DNA of 64,000 nt from Amphiduros pacificus (lineage: Eukaryota; Annelida; Polychaeta; Phyllodocida; Hesionidae). The notes beneath the pieces are model-generated. The model made no database searches. It saw nothing but the letters and a program-made list of their open reading frames with translations, and was not told the origin of the DNA. The stretch lies in NCBI GenBank assembly GCA_949316495.1, contig OX439004.1:28922904-28986903 (forward strand), given 5' to 3'. Shown here piece by piece: positions 12,727-24,100 of the stretch (positions are counted from its first letter, which is position 1; every line of letters begins with the position of its first letter). A program made the translations under genes and the position numbers.

Positions 12727-12774
12727 ATAGTGCTGATGAAAAGAAGAAAGCTTTAGACCAGATCACTAACACAG
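12727..12774 (+). CDS. Candidate 5' coding exon of stomatin gene (SADEKKKALDQITNT)
   Basis: A 48-nt exon sits between a good acceptor (TCTTCTCATGTTTCAG) and donor GTACAA. Read with one base from an earlier exon it gives (D/N)SADEKKKALDQITNT and ends in phase 1, so it can join the 34461 exon or the 21046 exon in frame. Its charged, hydrophilic character suits a cytosolic stomatin N-terminus. The exon carrying the start is uncertain: ATGGCAG at 11928-11934 with donor GTATGA would give MAD-SADEKKK and an isoform of 282 aa, close to the family norm, but that ATG lies inside a dispersed repeat. The true start may be further upstream or outside the window. Confidence 0.5.
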
Positions 12775-13573
12775 GTACAAAACTCAATATTGTAAAAACA
12801 TATTTCTATACAGCGTAACAAACTACATTCACAAGTACAAAACTCAATATTTTAAAAACAAATGTCTATTGTCACAAACTACATACATCGGTACAAACTC
12901 ATTATTCTAAACACAAAGGACATGCATTGTCGCAAACTATATCCACAAGTATAAAATACAATATTATACAAAGCGTCCATTGTCACAAACTACACACATC
13001 ATGATAGGTACAAACAATATATGTAAAGAACACAACCTCGTCAATACCTCCCGTGCATTGGTATCAATTGTGAATGCCGGAACAAAATCAATATTATAAA
13101 ATACACCATACGTTTTGATAGCAGAGATATTTATCATATTCCGTACATATCACTATCCATTCTAGAAATAACAATATCCATGTCAAGGGTAAAAAATAAA
13201 CAATAAACACAGTTCTACCTTAAAGGTTTTATTGCCAATATCTGTGCATATCTATCTAGCATTAAGATATAAGTTTTAATATGTATATATTATAATATAT
13301 GAATAGCATTTTCGCTCTGTGTGTCTCTTGTGTGTCTGTTTTGTGGATGTCGTTAATATAATCATTTATATAATCTGAAAGAATTTATTGAAAGGTTTAT
13401 ATACAATTCAATAATTTCGTATGATGCTTTGTGTGAGATAGTATGTTGTTTGACACAGGTCCTGGTTATTGACGTGCCTGGTTAGTTGTGAACATGGCAT
13501 GATTCCGCTCACCACTTTGAGCTTAACGGATGTCATCATGGTAAGGTCAGATGACGAGACCGCTTGCACTAAA

Positions 13574-13580
13574 TATATAA
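13574..13580 (+). promoter_or_regulatory. TATA box of a putative alternative stomatin promoter
   Basis: TATATAA lies 40 bp before the tandem ATG codons at 13620, in a short GC-richer island (13490-13640). Spacing predicts transcription starting near 13604, giving a 5' UTR of about 16 nt. Supports, but does not prove, the tiny first exon at 13620. Confidence 0.35.
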
Positions 13581-13619
13581 CGCTCCATCTTCACAGAAAG
13601 CTATCTTGTCTACAGAACC

Positions 13620-13629
13620 ATGATGGCTG
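13620..13629 (+). CDS. Candidate tiny first exon (ATG ATG GCT G) of stomatin gene
   Basis: ATGATGGCTG is followed by donor GTAACG. It ends in phase 1 and could join 21046 (MMAV-MATQ...) or 34461 (MMAA-APSDGG). Support comes from the TATA box 40 bp upstream, the Kozak-like AACC before the ATG, and phase agreement with the other 5' exons. With only ten coding bases, chance cannot be excluded. Confidence 0.35.
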
Positions 13630-13689
13630 GTAACGTTTTAGTGTGTGTGTACAGCATTCATTTTTATTTGCCCCAAAAACACAGGGTGA

Positions 13690-14480
13690 GTTGAGCGAAT
13701 GGGCATGGGCAAATATCCACAGAATGAGACAGTTATCGCCCGGGTCTGCGCGTATCACTCCCCTCCAACGAGAGCCTTATGTCCCACAGCTCAGTGCGCA
13801 GCCAATCAAATCCGCCCATTTGCGGGTCTGCTCAGTTACATCCGGGGTCTGCAAGGCACGGACCTTAGACAACCAGATCCCCACTTGCGATACTCACTAC
13901 AGCAAACGTCAAGCTCAGAATCATTTGTCATATAGCCTCGGAGCTCGGGCAGACAGACGATTTGCCCAAACCGCCGCATCTTCTACCAAGTCAAGGTAAC
14001 AGAAGCAATTAAATGGTCTTCCCACCGCCTGCTGAGTGAACCCGCACACAACCCTCATGAGGGCATACACACCAGCTGATATCATCGTGCTGGGGTTATG
14101 CAATCTACACCAGATTAACAACTCCATAATGACAGACCTCAAGGCGCCTCCATATCTAAGGTTTTTTTTAAAAGCCCTTTGCATGATCGTTTCATTTTCA
14201 AATGATACAAACATAACGCTCATAGGAGGTCTTAGAGAACTTGCCAAGTGTTTCCTTTGCACATTGATTGACTGCCAAAATTCATCGCGTTAAAGCAACA
14301 TATCCTCATAGCTGATAATCTTGGGAGTACAACAAGGGGCCGTGGACCTACTTGCGAGGTTATTTATAGGCCCGAGGCGCTATATTTAGCAGAGCACGGC
14401 GTTAGAATGCACTATGGTTGATGCGCTCAGGCACCATTCGCTCGCCAGGTGGCAGCTCTCTTGGCAGTTGGGCTAATATC
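13690..14480. other. GC-richer non-coding block, candidate regulatory region
   Basis: About 800 bp less AT-rich than its surroundings, just downstream of the putative promoter at 13.6 kb. The open frames here overlap on both strands and none looks like protein. It could be an enhancer or conserved non-coding element of the stomatin gene. Confidence 0.35.
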
Positions 14481-15760
14481 CCCACTCCAATGTAATAACT
14501 AATAATAACAATGCACACATTTATCCAGAGAGCTGATACAAACACGGTGCTGGTTCATAGAATAGAGCTGTGAGGATGCCTGGTGTACAACGAGGCCGGT
14601 AGAATTCTCCAGAGCAAACTGTGTGGGAATAATCATTATATTGCAACCAGAGATGGCTGAGGAATGGACAGTCACACATATATTGGCCACATAAAATTAG
14701 ATATGATCTACATTAGCACCATTAATCATCAACCATCGATAGCATGCCATGTGTCAAATTCAGTTGCATGCCAAACGTTGCCAGTCTACGCAAATCAATA
14801 AAGATGAAAAGTGGACATATCTGGTCTTTGTCAACGATTGGTTTGGCTAGCCATATTTGCCAAATTTTGGAAAAAAATAAAATAAAAAGAGATTGCATAA
14901 ACATAATGTCATGATACCAAACTGCTCTTATTCCTCATTTTGTTATAATTATGTCTGCAATTTATTTAGAGACAACACGTCATTTCTATTTCATACCCTG
15001 TATTTCTAAGGTCTGAGGAGTGTAAGCAACTGTAATGATTGATTTGTAATGCCTTCATTGCCATTTTAGTTATTTTGCTTGAACATATTTTGGGTTGATA
15101 TAGTATAATCATCATAATATTCTGTAACTCCCTCGTCTGATTCACATAGTTGTGATCTTCGCATGTGAATATGTTTCATTAGATAATAAGCATATTACTC
15201 ATTAGATAATAAGCAATAACAACTTACAACAATGTCATATTTTACAACTTTTCTCAATAAAGGAGAATCTTTAAGATTTATTTATTTCATAAATCTACAA
15301 TCACACCTCATGGATACAAAGAACACCATGAGACAGATTATACTTAACACTCACATTTCATCAAATACATAAATTAAATCAGACTACCTCAGCACTACCA
15401 GCTAACAAATCTAGCTGGAACAAGGTGTTAAGCAATACAATCATGGCTATCAGCCCTTAAAAAACCTACTCATCAGCAACATTTGGGTGGGATGGTCCTA
15501 TCAACTGGCAATAAACTTGTCTGACACCCCCCACTTCACTAAATGGCATTTGACATCAGTTAATGTGTCTCGTAATCTAATCCCAATTATCCAAGATAAT
15601 ATTACCTAAATTGCGCCTCCAGCACTTTCACATGATAAAGGGTCATATTTGATCAGAAATTCAAGTCCTGAATATGAATTCAGGATTGTTTTGAAATTTT
15701 GGCATCATCGAACAACAGCTTTGTTATTATTTGACAGCATGACAAAAATAAATATTACCA
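14480..15760. other. No gene seen
   Basis: AT-rich, no exon or repeat recognised. Confidence 0.4.
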
Positions 15761-15887
15761 ACAATCTTGTCATTTAAGACAGGAGCATCAGAGAGTTTCC
15801 ATGAGTGGATCATTACATCAATTGTACATGCAGCAAGCAGGAAGATACGCGTTTACACAGTGGGAAGTAGCTTCATAAGAAATAAAA

Positions 15888-16625
15888 AGAGCAGTAGTGT
15901 GACAAAGAGCAGTGTTGTGACAAAGAGCAGTAATGTGACAAAGAGCAGTGATGTTACAAAGAGCAGAGATGTTGCTAAGAGCAGTAATGTGACAAACAGC
16001 AGCAATGTGACTAAGAGTAGTCATGTGACTAAGAGCAGTAATGTGACTAAGAGCAGTAATGTGACTTAGAGTAGTAATGTGACTAAGAGCAATAATGTGA
16101 CTAAGAGCAGTGATGTTATACAGAGCTGTGATGTTACAAAGATCAGAGATGTTACAAATAGCACTGATGTTACAAAGAGCAGTGATATTACAAGGAGCCG
16201 TAATGTTACAAAGAGCAGTGATGTGACTAAGAGAAGTATTGTGACTAAGAGCAGTAATGTGAAAAAAAGAACAGTGACATTACAACAGCTATTTTACAAA
16301 GAACAGTAATGTTACAAAGAGCAGAAATTCGAAAAAGAAGCAGTAATGTGACAAAAAGCAGTGATATTACAAAGAGCAATGATGTTACAAAGGGCAGTAA
16401 TTTTACAAAGAACAGTAATGTGACAAACAGCAGAAATGTGACAAACAGCCGGAATGTGACAAACAGCAGTAAGGTGAAAAGGAGCAGTAATGTGACTGAG
16501 AGCAGTAATGTGACAATCAGCAGTAATGTGACAATCAGCAGTAATGTGACAATCAGCAGAAATGTGACAGAACAGTATTGTGACAAAGAACAGAAATGTG
16601 ACAAATAGCAATGATGTGACAAACA
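15888..16625. repeat. 18-bp minisatellite (reads TKSSNV on the plus strand)
   Basis: About forty copies of ACAAAGAGCAGTAATGTG at 18-bp spacing. As the unit is six codons, the plus strand reads as a Thr-Lys-Ser-Ser-Asn-Val repeat and the minus strand as Ile-Thr-Ala-Leu-Cys-His. Stops and length changes break every frame, and no start, splice or flanking coding sequence supports translation. Confidence 0.9.
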
Positions 16626-16649
16626 TTTTGTGAGGTGGCACATAACAGC

Positions 16650-17950
16650 TGGTGTACAAAAAAAGGAAAGCATATCTGAAGAGACACATAGAGCAGTGGG
16701 GCTATGGTAGTCAGCATAGTCCCCTGATAAAAACACCAACTGAAGTCTCAAGACCTTCACATACACCAGACTGTACTCATTTCCCATGGGAAATTTACTT
16801 CTTATCGCCTGCCTCGGTTGGACAACAGGGGGCGCTAAGCCTGGCTGTCTATGATAGCTACTCAGGTATATAAACATGAATATATGACTCAGATGCATGC
16901 AGCATAAGCAGAGGCTAGACTCATTATTTATTTGGCAGATTACAACTATCATTGAGCAGAACATCCAGACATATCAGTCAGCTTGGAATGGTGGATATTG
17001 CATGGTATCTCTAATGAAATGAACAATCTACATTATTGTATATATGGCTTACATGTTTTGTTTTGAATGATATGTTATCATGAGGTTGCAATAGTTTTAA
17101 TTTATATGGGATGCTCATATATTCTTTTCTGTCTTTCCAGGTATGTATTAATGAGGTTTGCAGTCGGATAGGTATGAGTTGTTTATGCCAACATAATTGC
17201 TTTGAATGAGTTTTTATTGAATTACTTTTAAAATTGGTTGATTCATTTGCTTGATGGTGTTGCATGATTTAATGTGTCAGTGACTTATATTTGAGCGTGT
17301 CAATAGCTACCTCACATTCATATAAATTGTTGCTTTTTAAAATATTTCTTTGAGTTTAATTTAAGGATAATGTTAGAATCCCTCTTAAAAGAAGTTTATT
17401 TATCAAATAATCACAATAACAAAATTACAAACTGAAAACTATCACCATTCAATTAATCAGTAATTTCCAAACTTTCATAATCAAATTTAAAGTTTAAAAT
17501 CCTTTGGGAGGCGATTGTCGTCATTGTGCATTAATCCTTGTCACAGTTACTCCAATTCCCAGGATTAAATTAAATCTGCCCAACATTGCAGAACATAGCC
17601 ATAAATGTCTGATCATACTACAAATTAGGTTTTATTCTTTGAAGGGTCTGACTGTCGCACGCATCAAATATGTTGAAGTGACACCTGGTGATTAGAAATA
17701 GGGACATACAAATGGCTGCATTATGACACATCAAGCCTAAAAAAGTGTTCTCTAAATCGTCAATAGATTGTAATTAGGTAGTAAATGTCGTATACAGTAG
17801 TTATAGTTTAATCCTTATCAATGTTGCTTGCTATTCTCGTGTAAAACATATTTGTTCATTTTCACAGCGGAGATTTTATATCTTTCATTCTTTTAAATGG
17901 TGTGTGCCAAATTCATGATGTTCTAAATCCTCCATCCCTCACCTTTTTTC
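16650..17950. other. No gene seen
   Basis: AT-rich; no exon, RNA gene or clear repeat recognised. Confidence 0.4.
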
Positions 17951-17952
17951 CA

Positions 17953-20052
17953 ATTTGACCATAAATATAAATTGTTTTTCTGTTCAAATGGAAACCACAC
18001 TCGAATCTTTACATGTTTCTTTATATGTATGCACATTTAGGCACGATCACATGTAAATGCCAGGATGATAAACATTTATATCGGTACACCATTTACAGAA
18101 AAAAACACTTTAAAGTAACATGATTTTTCCTAAAGAGGCCTAACATTTTGCCTAACATCGGAGGTGAAACACTGGAGCAAAGAACATGTGTTGGGGTATT
18201 AAACAGTTGAATAGGGTAGATAAGCGAGTGCATTAATGGGTATTATGTGAGCTTCACAACGATTTGTGATAGTGGTAACCAAGCTGTCATAGCGCTAAAT
18301 ACATGATGGCTGAAAGTTGATCTAGAAATGCCTTAAAATCTCTCAAGGGCCTAATACTTAATGATATATTTTATTCCTACAATAAAAATACAGCGATGGA
18401 AAATAGTCACACATGGATTAAGGCATTGTTTTTTGTAAAACTAAAAGTAATTTACATTTTACAAAACATTGTTCGTATTTGACCATAAATATAAATTGTT
18501 TTTCTGTTCAAATGGAAACCACACTCGAATCTTTACATTTTTCTTTATATGTATGCACATTTAGGCACGATCACATGTAAATGCCAGGATGATAAACATT
18601 TATATCGGTACACCATTTACAGAAAAAAACACTTTAAAGTAACATGATTTTTCCTAAAGAGGCCTAACATTTTGCCTAACATCGGAGGTGAAACACTGGA
18701 GCAAAGAACATGTGTTGGGGTATTAAACAGTTGAATAGGGTAGATAAGCGAGTGCATTAATGGGTATTATGTGAGCTGCACAACGATTTGTGATAGTGGT
18801 AACCAAGCTGTCATAGCGCTAAATACATGATGGCTGAAAGTTGATCTAGAAATGCCTTAAAATCTCTCAAGGGCCTAATACTTAATGATATATTTTATTC
18901 CTACAATAAAAATACAGCGATGGAAAATAGTCACACATGGATTAAGGCATTGTTTTTTGTAAAACTAAAAGTAATTTACATTTTACAAAACATTGTTCAT
19001 ATTTGACCATAAATATAAATTGTTTTTCTGTTCAAATGGAAACCACACTCGAATCTTTACATTTTTCTTTATATGTATGCACATTTAGGCACGATCACAT
19101 GTAAATGCCAGGATGATAAACATTTATATCGGTACACCATTTACAGAAAAAAACACTTTAAAGTAACATGATTTTTCCTAAAGAGGCCTAACATTTTGCC
19201 TAACATCGGAGGTGAAACACTGGAGCAAAGAACATGTGTTGGGGTATTAAACAGTTGAATAGGGTAGATAAGCGAGTGCATTAATGGGTATTATGTGAGC
19301 TGCACAACGATTTGTGATAGTGGTAACCAAGCTGTCATAGCGCTAAATACATGATGGCTGAAAGTTGATCTAGAAATGCCTTAAAATCTCTCAAGGGCCT
19401 AATACTTAATGATATATTTTATTCCTACAATAAAAATACAGCGATGGAAAATAGTAACACATGGATTAAGGCATTGTTTTTTGTAAAACTAAAAGTAATT
19501 TACATTTTACAAAACATTGTTCGTATTTGACCATCAATATAAATTGTTTTTCTGTTCAAATGGAAACCACACTCGAATCTTTACATTTTTCTTTATATGT
19601 ATGCACATTTAGGCACGATCACATGTAAATGCCAGGATGATAAACATTTATATCGGTACACCATTTACAGAAAAAAACACTTTAAAGTAACATGATTTTT
19701 CCTAAAGAGGCCTAACATTTTGCCTAACATCGGAGGTGAAACACTGGAGCAAAGAACATGTGTTGGGGTATTAAACAGTTGAATAGGGTAGATAAGCGAG
19801 TGCATTAATGGGTATTATGTGAGCTGCACAACGATTTGTGATAGTGGTAACCAAGCTGTCATAGCGCTAAATACATGATGGCTGAAAGTTGATCTAGAAT
19901 GCCTTAAAATCTCTCAAGGGCCTAATACTTAATGATATATTTTATTCCTACAATAAAAATACAGCGATGGAAAATAGTCACACATGGATTTAGGCATTGT
20001 TTTTTGTAAAACTAAAAGTAATTTACATTTTACAAAACATTGTTCATATTTA
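17953..20052. repeat. Four-copy tandem array of a 524-bp unit
   Basis: GACCATAAATATAAATTG starts at 17957, 18481 and 19005 (spacing exactly 524) and, with one change, at 19529. The last copy is one base shorter and ends near 20052. Copies differ by only a few substitutions, so the array is recent or homogenised. The unit contains part of a dispersed repeat (GTTGAATAGGG...ATCTCTCAAGGGCCTAA) with a diverged copy at 57.66-57.84 kb. No frame of 60 codons is open. Confidence 0.95.
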
Positions 20053-20054
20053 AC

Positions 20055-21040
20055 ATATTCCCATCCCCAACCTATCAGATGTCAATAGAAAGGGTAATGA
20101 ATTTTTGTTTGTTTTTGTAAAGTCTCGATATCATATAATATATATTGTCCTCTGATGTCTAATCTGTAAACGTGAAATGTTCATTTGAAATACAGTTCTG
20201 TGTTGTTTTTTTTATGATACCAGTGTTGAATGAGAAAGCAATGCGAAAAATCTTGTGATAAAAAGCTTGATTCTTACTGAAGAAAAAATATCACTTATGA
20301 CAAAAGGCTTGATTCGTTCTCTTATTTAAAGCATACATGTGTTTCCTTACTTTTTACTTATTTGTGACAGGAAATGTGAATTATTTATTTCTGAGATGTA
20401 AGATGTTTTATTTTATGCGGAGGCATGAGTATCCCTGTCTAACGCAAATCGTTGCTGTCGATAGATACATTATGCATGGCGTTCCATTGTCGGTTACAGG
20501 ATGTTCTTATCAAATTTGATTGCTCTTCTTTGCTCGACTTTTTTCTATTTCTTCTCACATATGTAGGTGTAAATAAATTCCACCTATGATGACTAAAAGC
20601 GTTTGATTGATATTATAATATGTATTCTGAAAAATATGTATGGTAGTCATCATATGTAGCATTGTGTGTAAGCTGCTAGCCGTTGTGAAAGCATAGCGCA
20701 TGCAAGTGATGTGAAGTGTGTTGAAACACTGGCAATGTGTATGTTCATTTTCTAATAAAAACATTTGATGTATCTTTGACTGAGAAAGATATGTTTTTTT
20801 CACACTGAAAGAAAGGGGATTCTTCCCTTTTTAAGGATGGACTATCTATCTTTCAGTGGGATGTGAAGGGGGTAAAATCAATTTATACCCCATTAATGCA
20901 TATCTTATCATATATTTTCTTGTCACCTTAATGTGAAGCAAATCTATCATTTCTTGGGTATCGATCCTTGATCTTTATTTTTTAATCATTGTCAGTGATC
21001 TTTATATTTTCTATTCACCGAATGGTCTGAATTTATCTGT
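20055..21040. other. Intronic or intergenic, no gene seen
   Basis: AT-rich, no exon or repeat recognised. Confidence 0.4.
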
Positions 21041-21045
21041 TGTAG

Positions 21046-21144
21046 TCATGGCAACGCAAGTAGAGCATGGCCATGGCGGGTACCAAGGAGATGGGCATCC
21101 AAATTATGAACAAGAATTCAAACCAATGGGATACTCCCTTGAAG
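21046..21144 (+). CDS. STOM: Stomatin alternative 5' exon [11 protein letters not shown]...
   Basis: Encodes [17 protein letters not shown] followed by [15 protein letters not shown], hydrophilic and His/Gly-rich, and ends GAA-G in phase 1 before donor GTTAGT. The upstream TTGTAG could be an acceptor: read through it, codon GTC precedes the ATG in frame, so it may be internal to transcripts starting at 12.7 or 13.6 kb. Composition is clearly coding-like compared with its AT-rich surroundings. Expected product with the core: 296 aa. Confidence 0.75.
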
Positions 21145-24100
21145 GTTAGTATAGAAATTCAAATGTTTCTTTACAAATTTCATTTCTGTTACTGCACTCG
21201 AAGCTCCAAATAGTATGAAGGCGTTTAGCCTATACATTGTATATAAATTGGCTGACAGACAAAATGTTTCAGACCATCCGTATATGTCGGCTGATATGTG
21301 AAGAGACACCTACCACCGTGTCACAATGCGCAACACATTTGAAAGAATAAACCTCAATAAAAAATAAAATATTCATAACGAATATTAACCCAAATCAGAT
21401 ATATTTTACTTACGCATTTTGAGGAAATCGAGAGTATAAATTAATGTTATCAATTGAAATAGTTTGTGTATTTAGTGCAATATCCTTTGAAGGTATGGTA
21501 ATGACGTCGTGTTTCAGTATGACCATACTATTGCAATGATAACCTTAGTGGTGATGGGACTATTTTTAAATATCATTGGAAGATCTAGATAAAGACAAGA
21601 TGAGGCAAACAATGAAGTATTTCAGTCAGTTCACCAGTATATAAAGGCGGCCTTTGTGAGAATGTCAAATGACATAAGAAAATGTAATCGAACTCCTGGG
21701 ACCATGTTCTTGTTATTTTTTCACTCATTATTTTTTCTTTACTCCCCTATTAAGATGTCCTGCTTTGAGAATTACGTGTAGTTTATATTTCTGGTATGTG
21801 TAACAAAGATTTATACGAAAACATGACATATCAGGAATGAAAAAAAAACCAAAGGGCTCAAGGGGAGAGTCCTCTAACTATAAACGGTTAGAATTTGAAG
21901 ACCACTTTCCTAGACTATCAATATACCTATATCAATTGCGAGCAACAACTGATATCGTAAAACATATTTTACAAATGAATGGAAAAAGTGGTATGTAGAT
22001 GGCATGTTCTATTTTATCATGCATTTAAAGTCTTGTCATAAAGCATATCAATAAAAAGTAATTGCCGCCCAAGGAATGTTAATGCAGGATCACTGCCTAA
22101 TATGGAGCTAAGCTATTTTTAGAATGACATTAAAGCAACACTAAAGCACATGTGAAAATCATCTTGGATCTGATAAGTTCGAGTAATTATTTTTCTGCAT
22201 GCAGTTTTCCAGTTGTTTTGTGAAATATTTTAGAATGACACTAAAGCAACACTAAAGCACATGTGAAAATCATCTTGGATCTGATAAGTTCGATAAATTA
22301 TTTTTCTGCATGTAGTTTTCCAGTTGTTTTGTGAAACAATATCACATGACACGTGAGATGGCATACATGCTCTAGCTAAAATTGGTGTGCTCCAGGCGGC
22401 CTGTACTCGATTATCTTATCGTAATATAATGTTACATATAATGTTATATATTGCCCACGGATATTACAAAAAATATATCGCACATATTGCCCTCTAATAA
22501 ATGAATGCAAAGTTTAGCTTATTATTGACAAGGTCTCTGAATACTTTTCACAAGGCTTAGACTTATATAAATTGAAATAATATTTGACACGCACTTAACC
22601 ATGCTAAGGTAATATAGGTTATGAACTTTGATTGAAAGAAGGGAAACTATTTTCCCACTTGTGGAGGTGTAGAAAGGTCGGTGGGGTATTATTCAATCTC
22701 GGTGTGCTTTTATGTAATTCATTTTGCAAACTCTGGCTTATACCTTATTGGGTAAGTTAAAACATGGGCTACCAACCATTTAAATACTAATGTAGAAGAA
22801 AGTTAACTTGTTTTCCCTCTTATTGGAAATGTCAGTTCTATTAAAAAAATACATGGTTTATTGTTAATGAAGCCATGGTGATTAAAACATATATTTTACG
22901 GAATTTTCATGCTTTGGTTATCCATCTGACATGCCAATTTCATCGATGACAAATATAAGTCACTGCCATTAGATCAGCATCTGTGTATCCAGCAATTATT
23001 GATATTAAGGCATATTCAAGCAAAACGTGGGGGTGCTTGTTAAACATATGCCTTCATTTTATGACAGACTTTAAGCACACAGTTTACATTTTCCTCGGAA
23101 TGCAATGCTGAATAAGCTTGCTGTTCAGTACAACAATGAAATGTTAATGGCTGACATGCCTTGGAGCAGGGTTTGATATTTTAAAGGGATCATAAATATT
23201 AAGGGGGTAAAAAAGAGGGTGGGCGATTAAAGTCAACAATGCCACAGAAGCTGGCAGGGTGAGTGTGTGGTTTATATAGAGATAGGTATACAGCATCATC
23301 ATTGATCTTCACCGAGGCTATGACAGTAAACAATACACACCGCCCCGGACACATACCCCAACACACAGCTCACCACACATGTCTGAAAGTGCTTTAATGG
23401 ATCATAAAAGCTACTGGCCAGCCAACCCTGACGATAATCCCATGGATGGAGGGGATCACTTTGAAGATTTATCACACTCCCACACGAACCACGGTGGTGT
23501 GCACAGATTCGTGATCGTGGATGGACAACTATAAGACTTTATGTGACTGTGAAGTAATTGCATGGTTACTGTCATAGCTATAATATACGGACTGTGATGA
23601 TGACAGACAGAATTTCTGGCATCAGAAATGATACATTTCTCCCGTCAAATCGTCTTTTTCTAGGTGAGTGTATTGATTGTCATATACAAACTATCAATGT
23701 TAATTGTAATGTGTGCTGAATGTGTGAAGACTTCACCAATGTCACCAGCATAGAAGGTTAAAGTAAGATCAGTGGAATATAATGATAACATTATTGTTAG
23801 ACTGTATTAGGCTATTGGTTATAATAAAACAGCCTCATTAGGTTAATAAATTGCATAAAGCAGTTCCTTAACTAGGTTATATGTTTCAAGGCTGAATGTA
23901 AATCAATACACAGCGCACTACATTGACCTGGATATATACATGTATGTTGTTATCGGCTGCCTTAAACTGGCATTAAACTTAAAGTGGGCAAGTCCAAAAA
24001 GCCACATAACGATGCTGAATATAATAGTAAATGTCAGAATATATTGTCATAACTTAGATATAGAACATGTACATATTAGAATGTGTTTTGATATTAAAAG

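Noticed and set aside
13643-14293. Overlapping open frames of 78-118 aa on both strands
   Set aside because: GC-richer DNA keeps frames open by chance; no frame has domain-like or conserved-looking sequence, and the two strands overlap.
15767-16608. Repeat protein genes in the 18-bp array
   Set aside because: Frames arise from a six-codon unit and are broken repeatedly, with no splice sites or flanking coding sequence.
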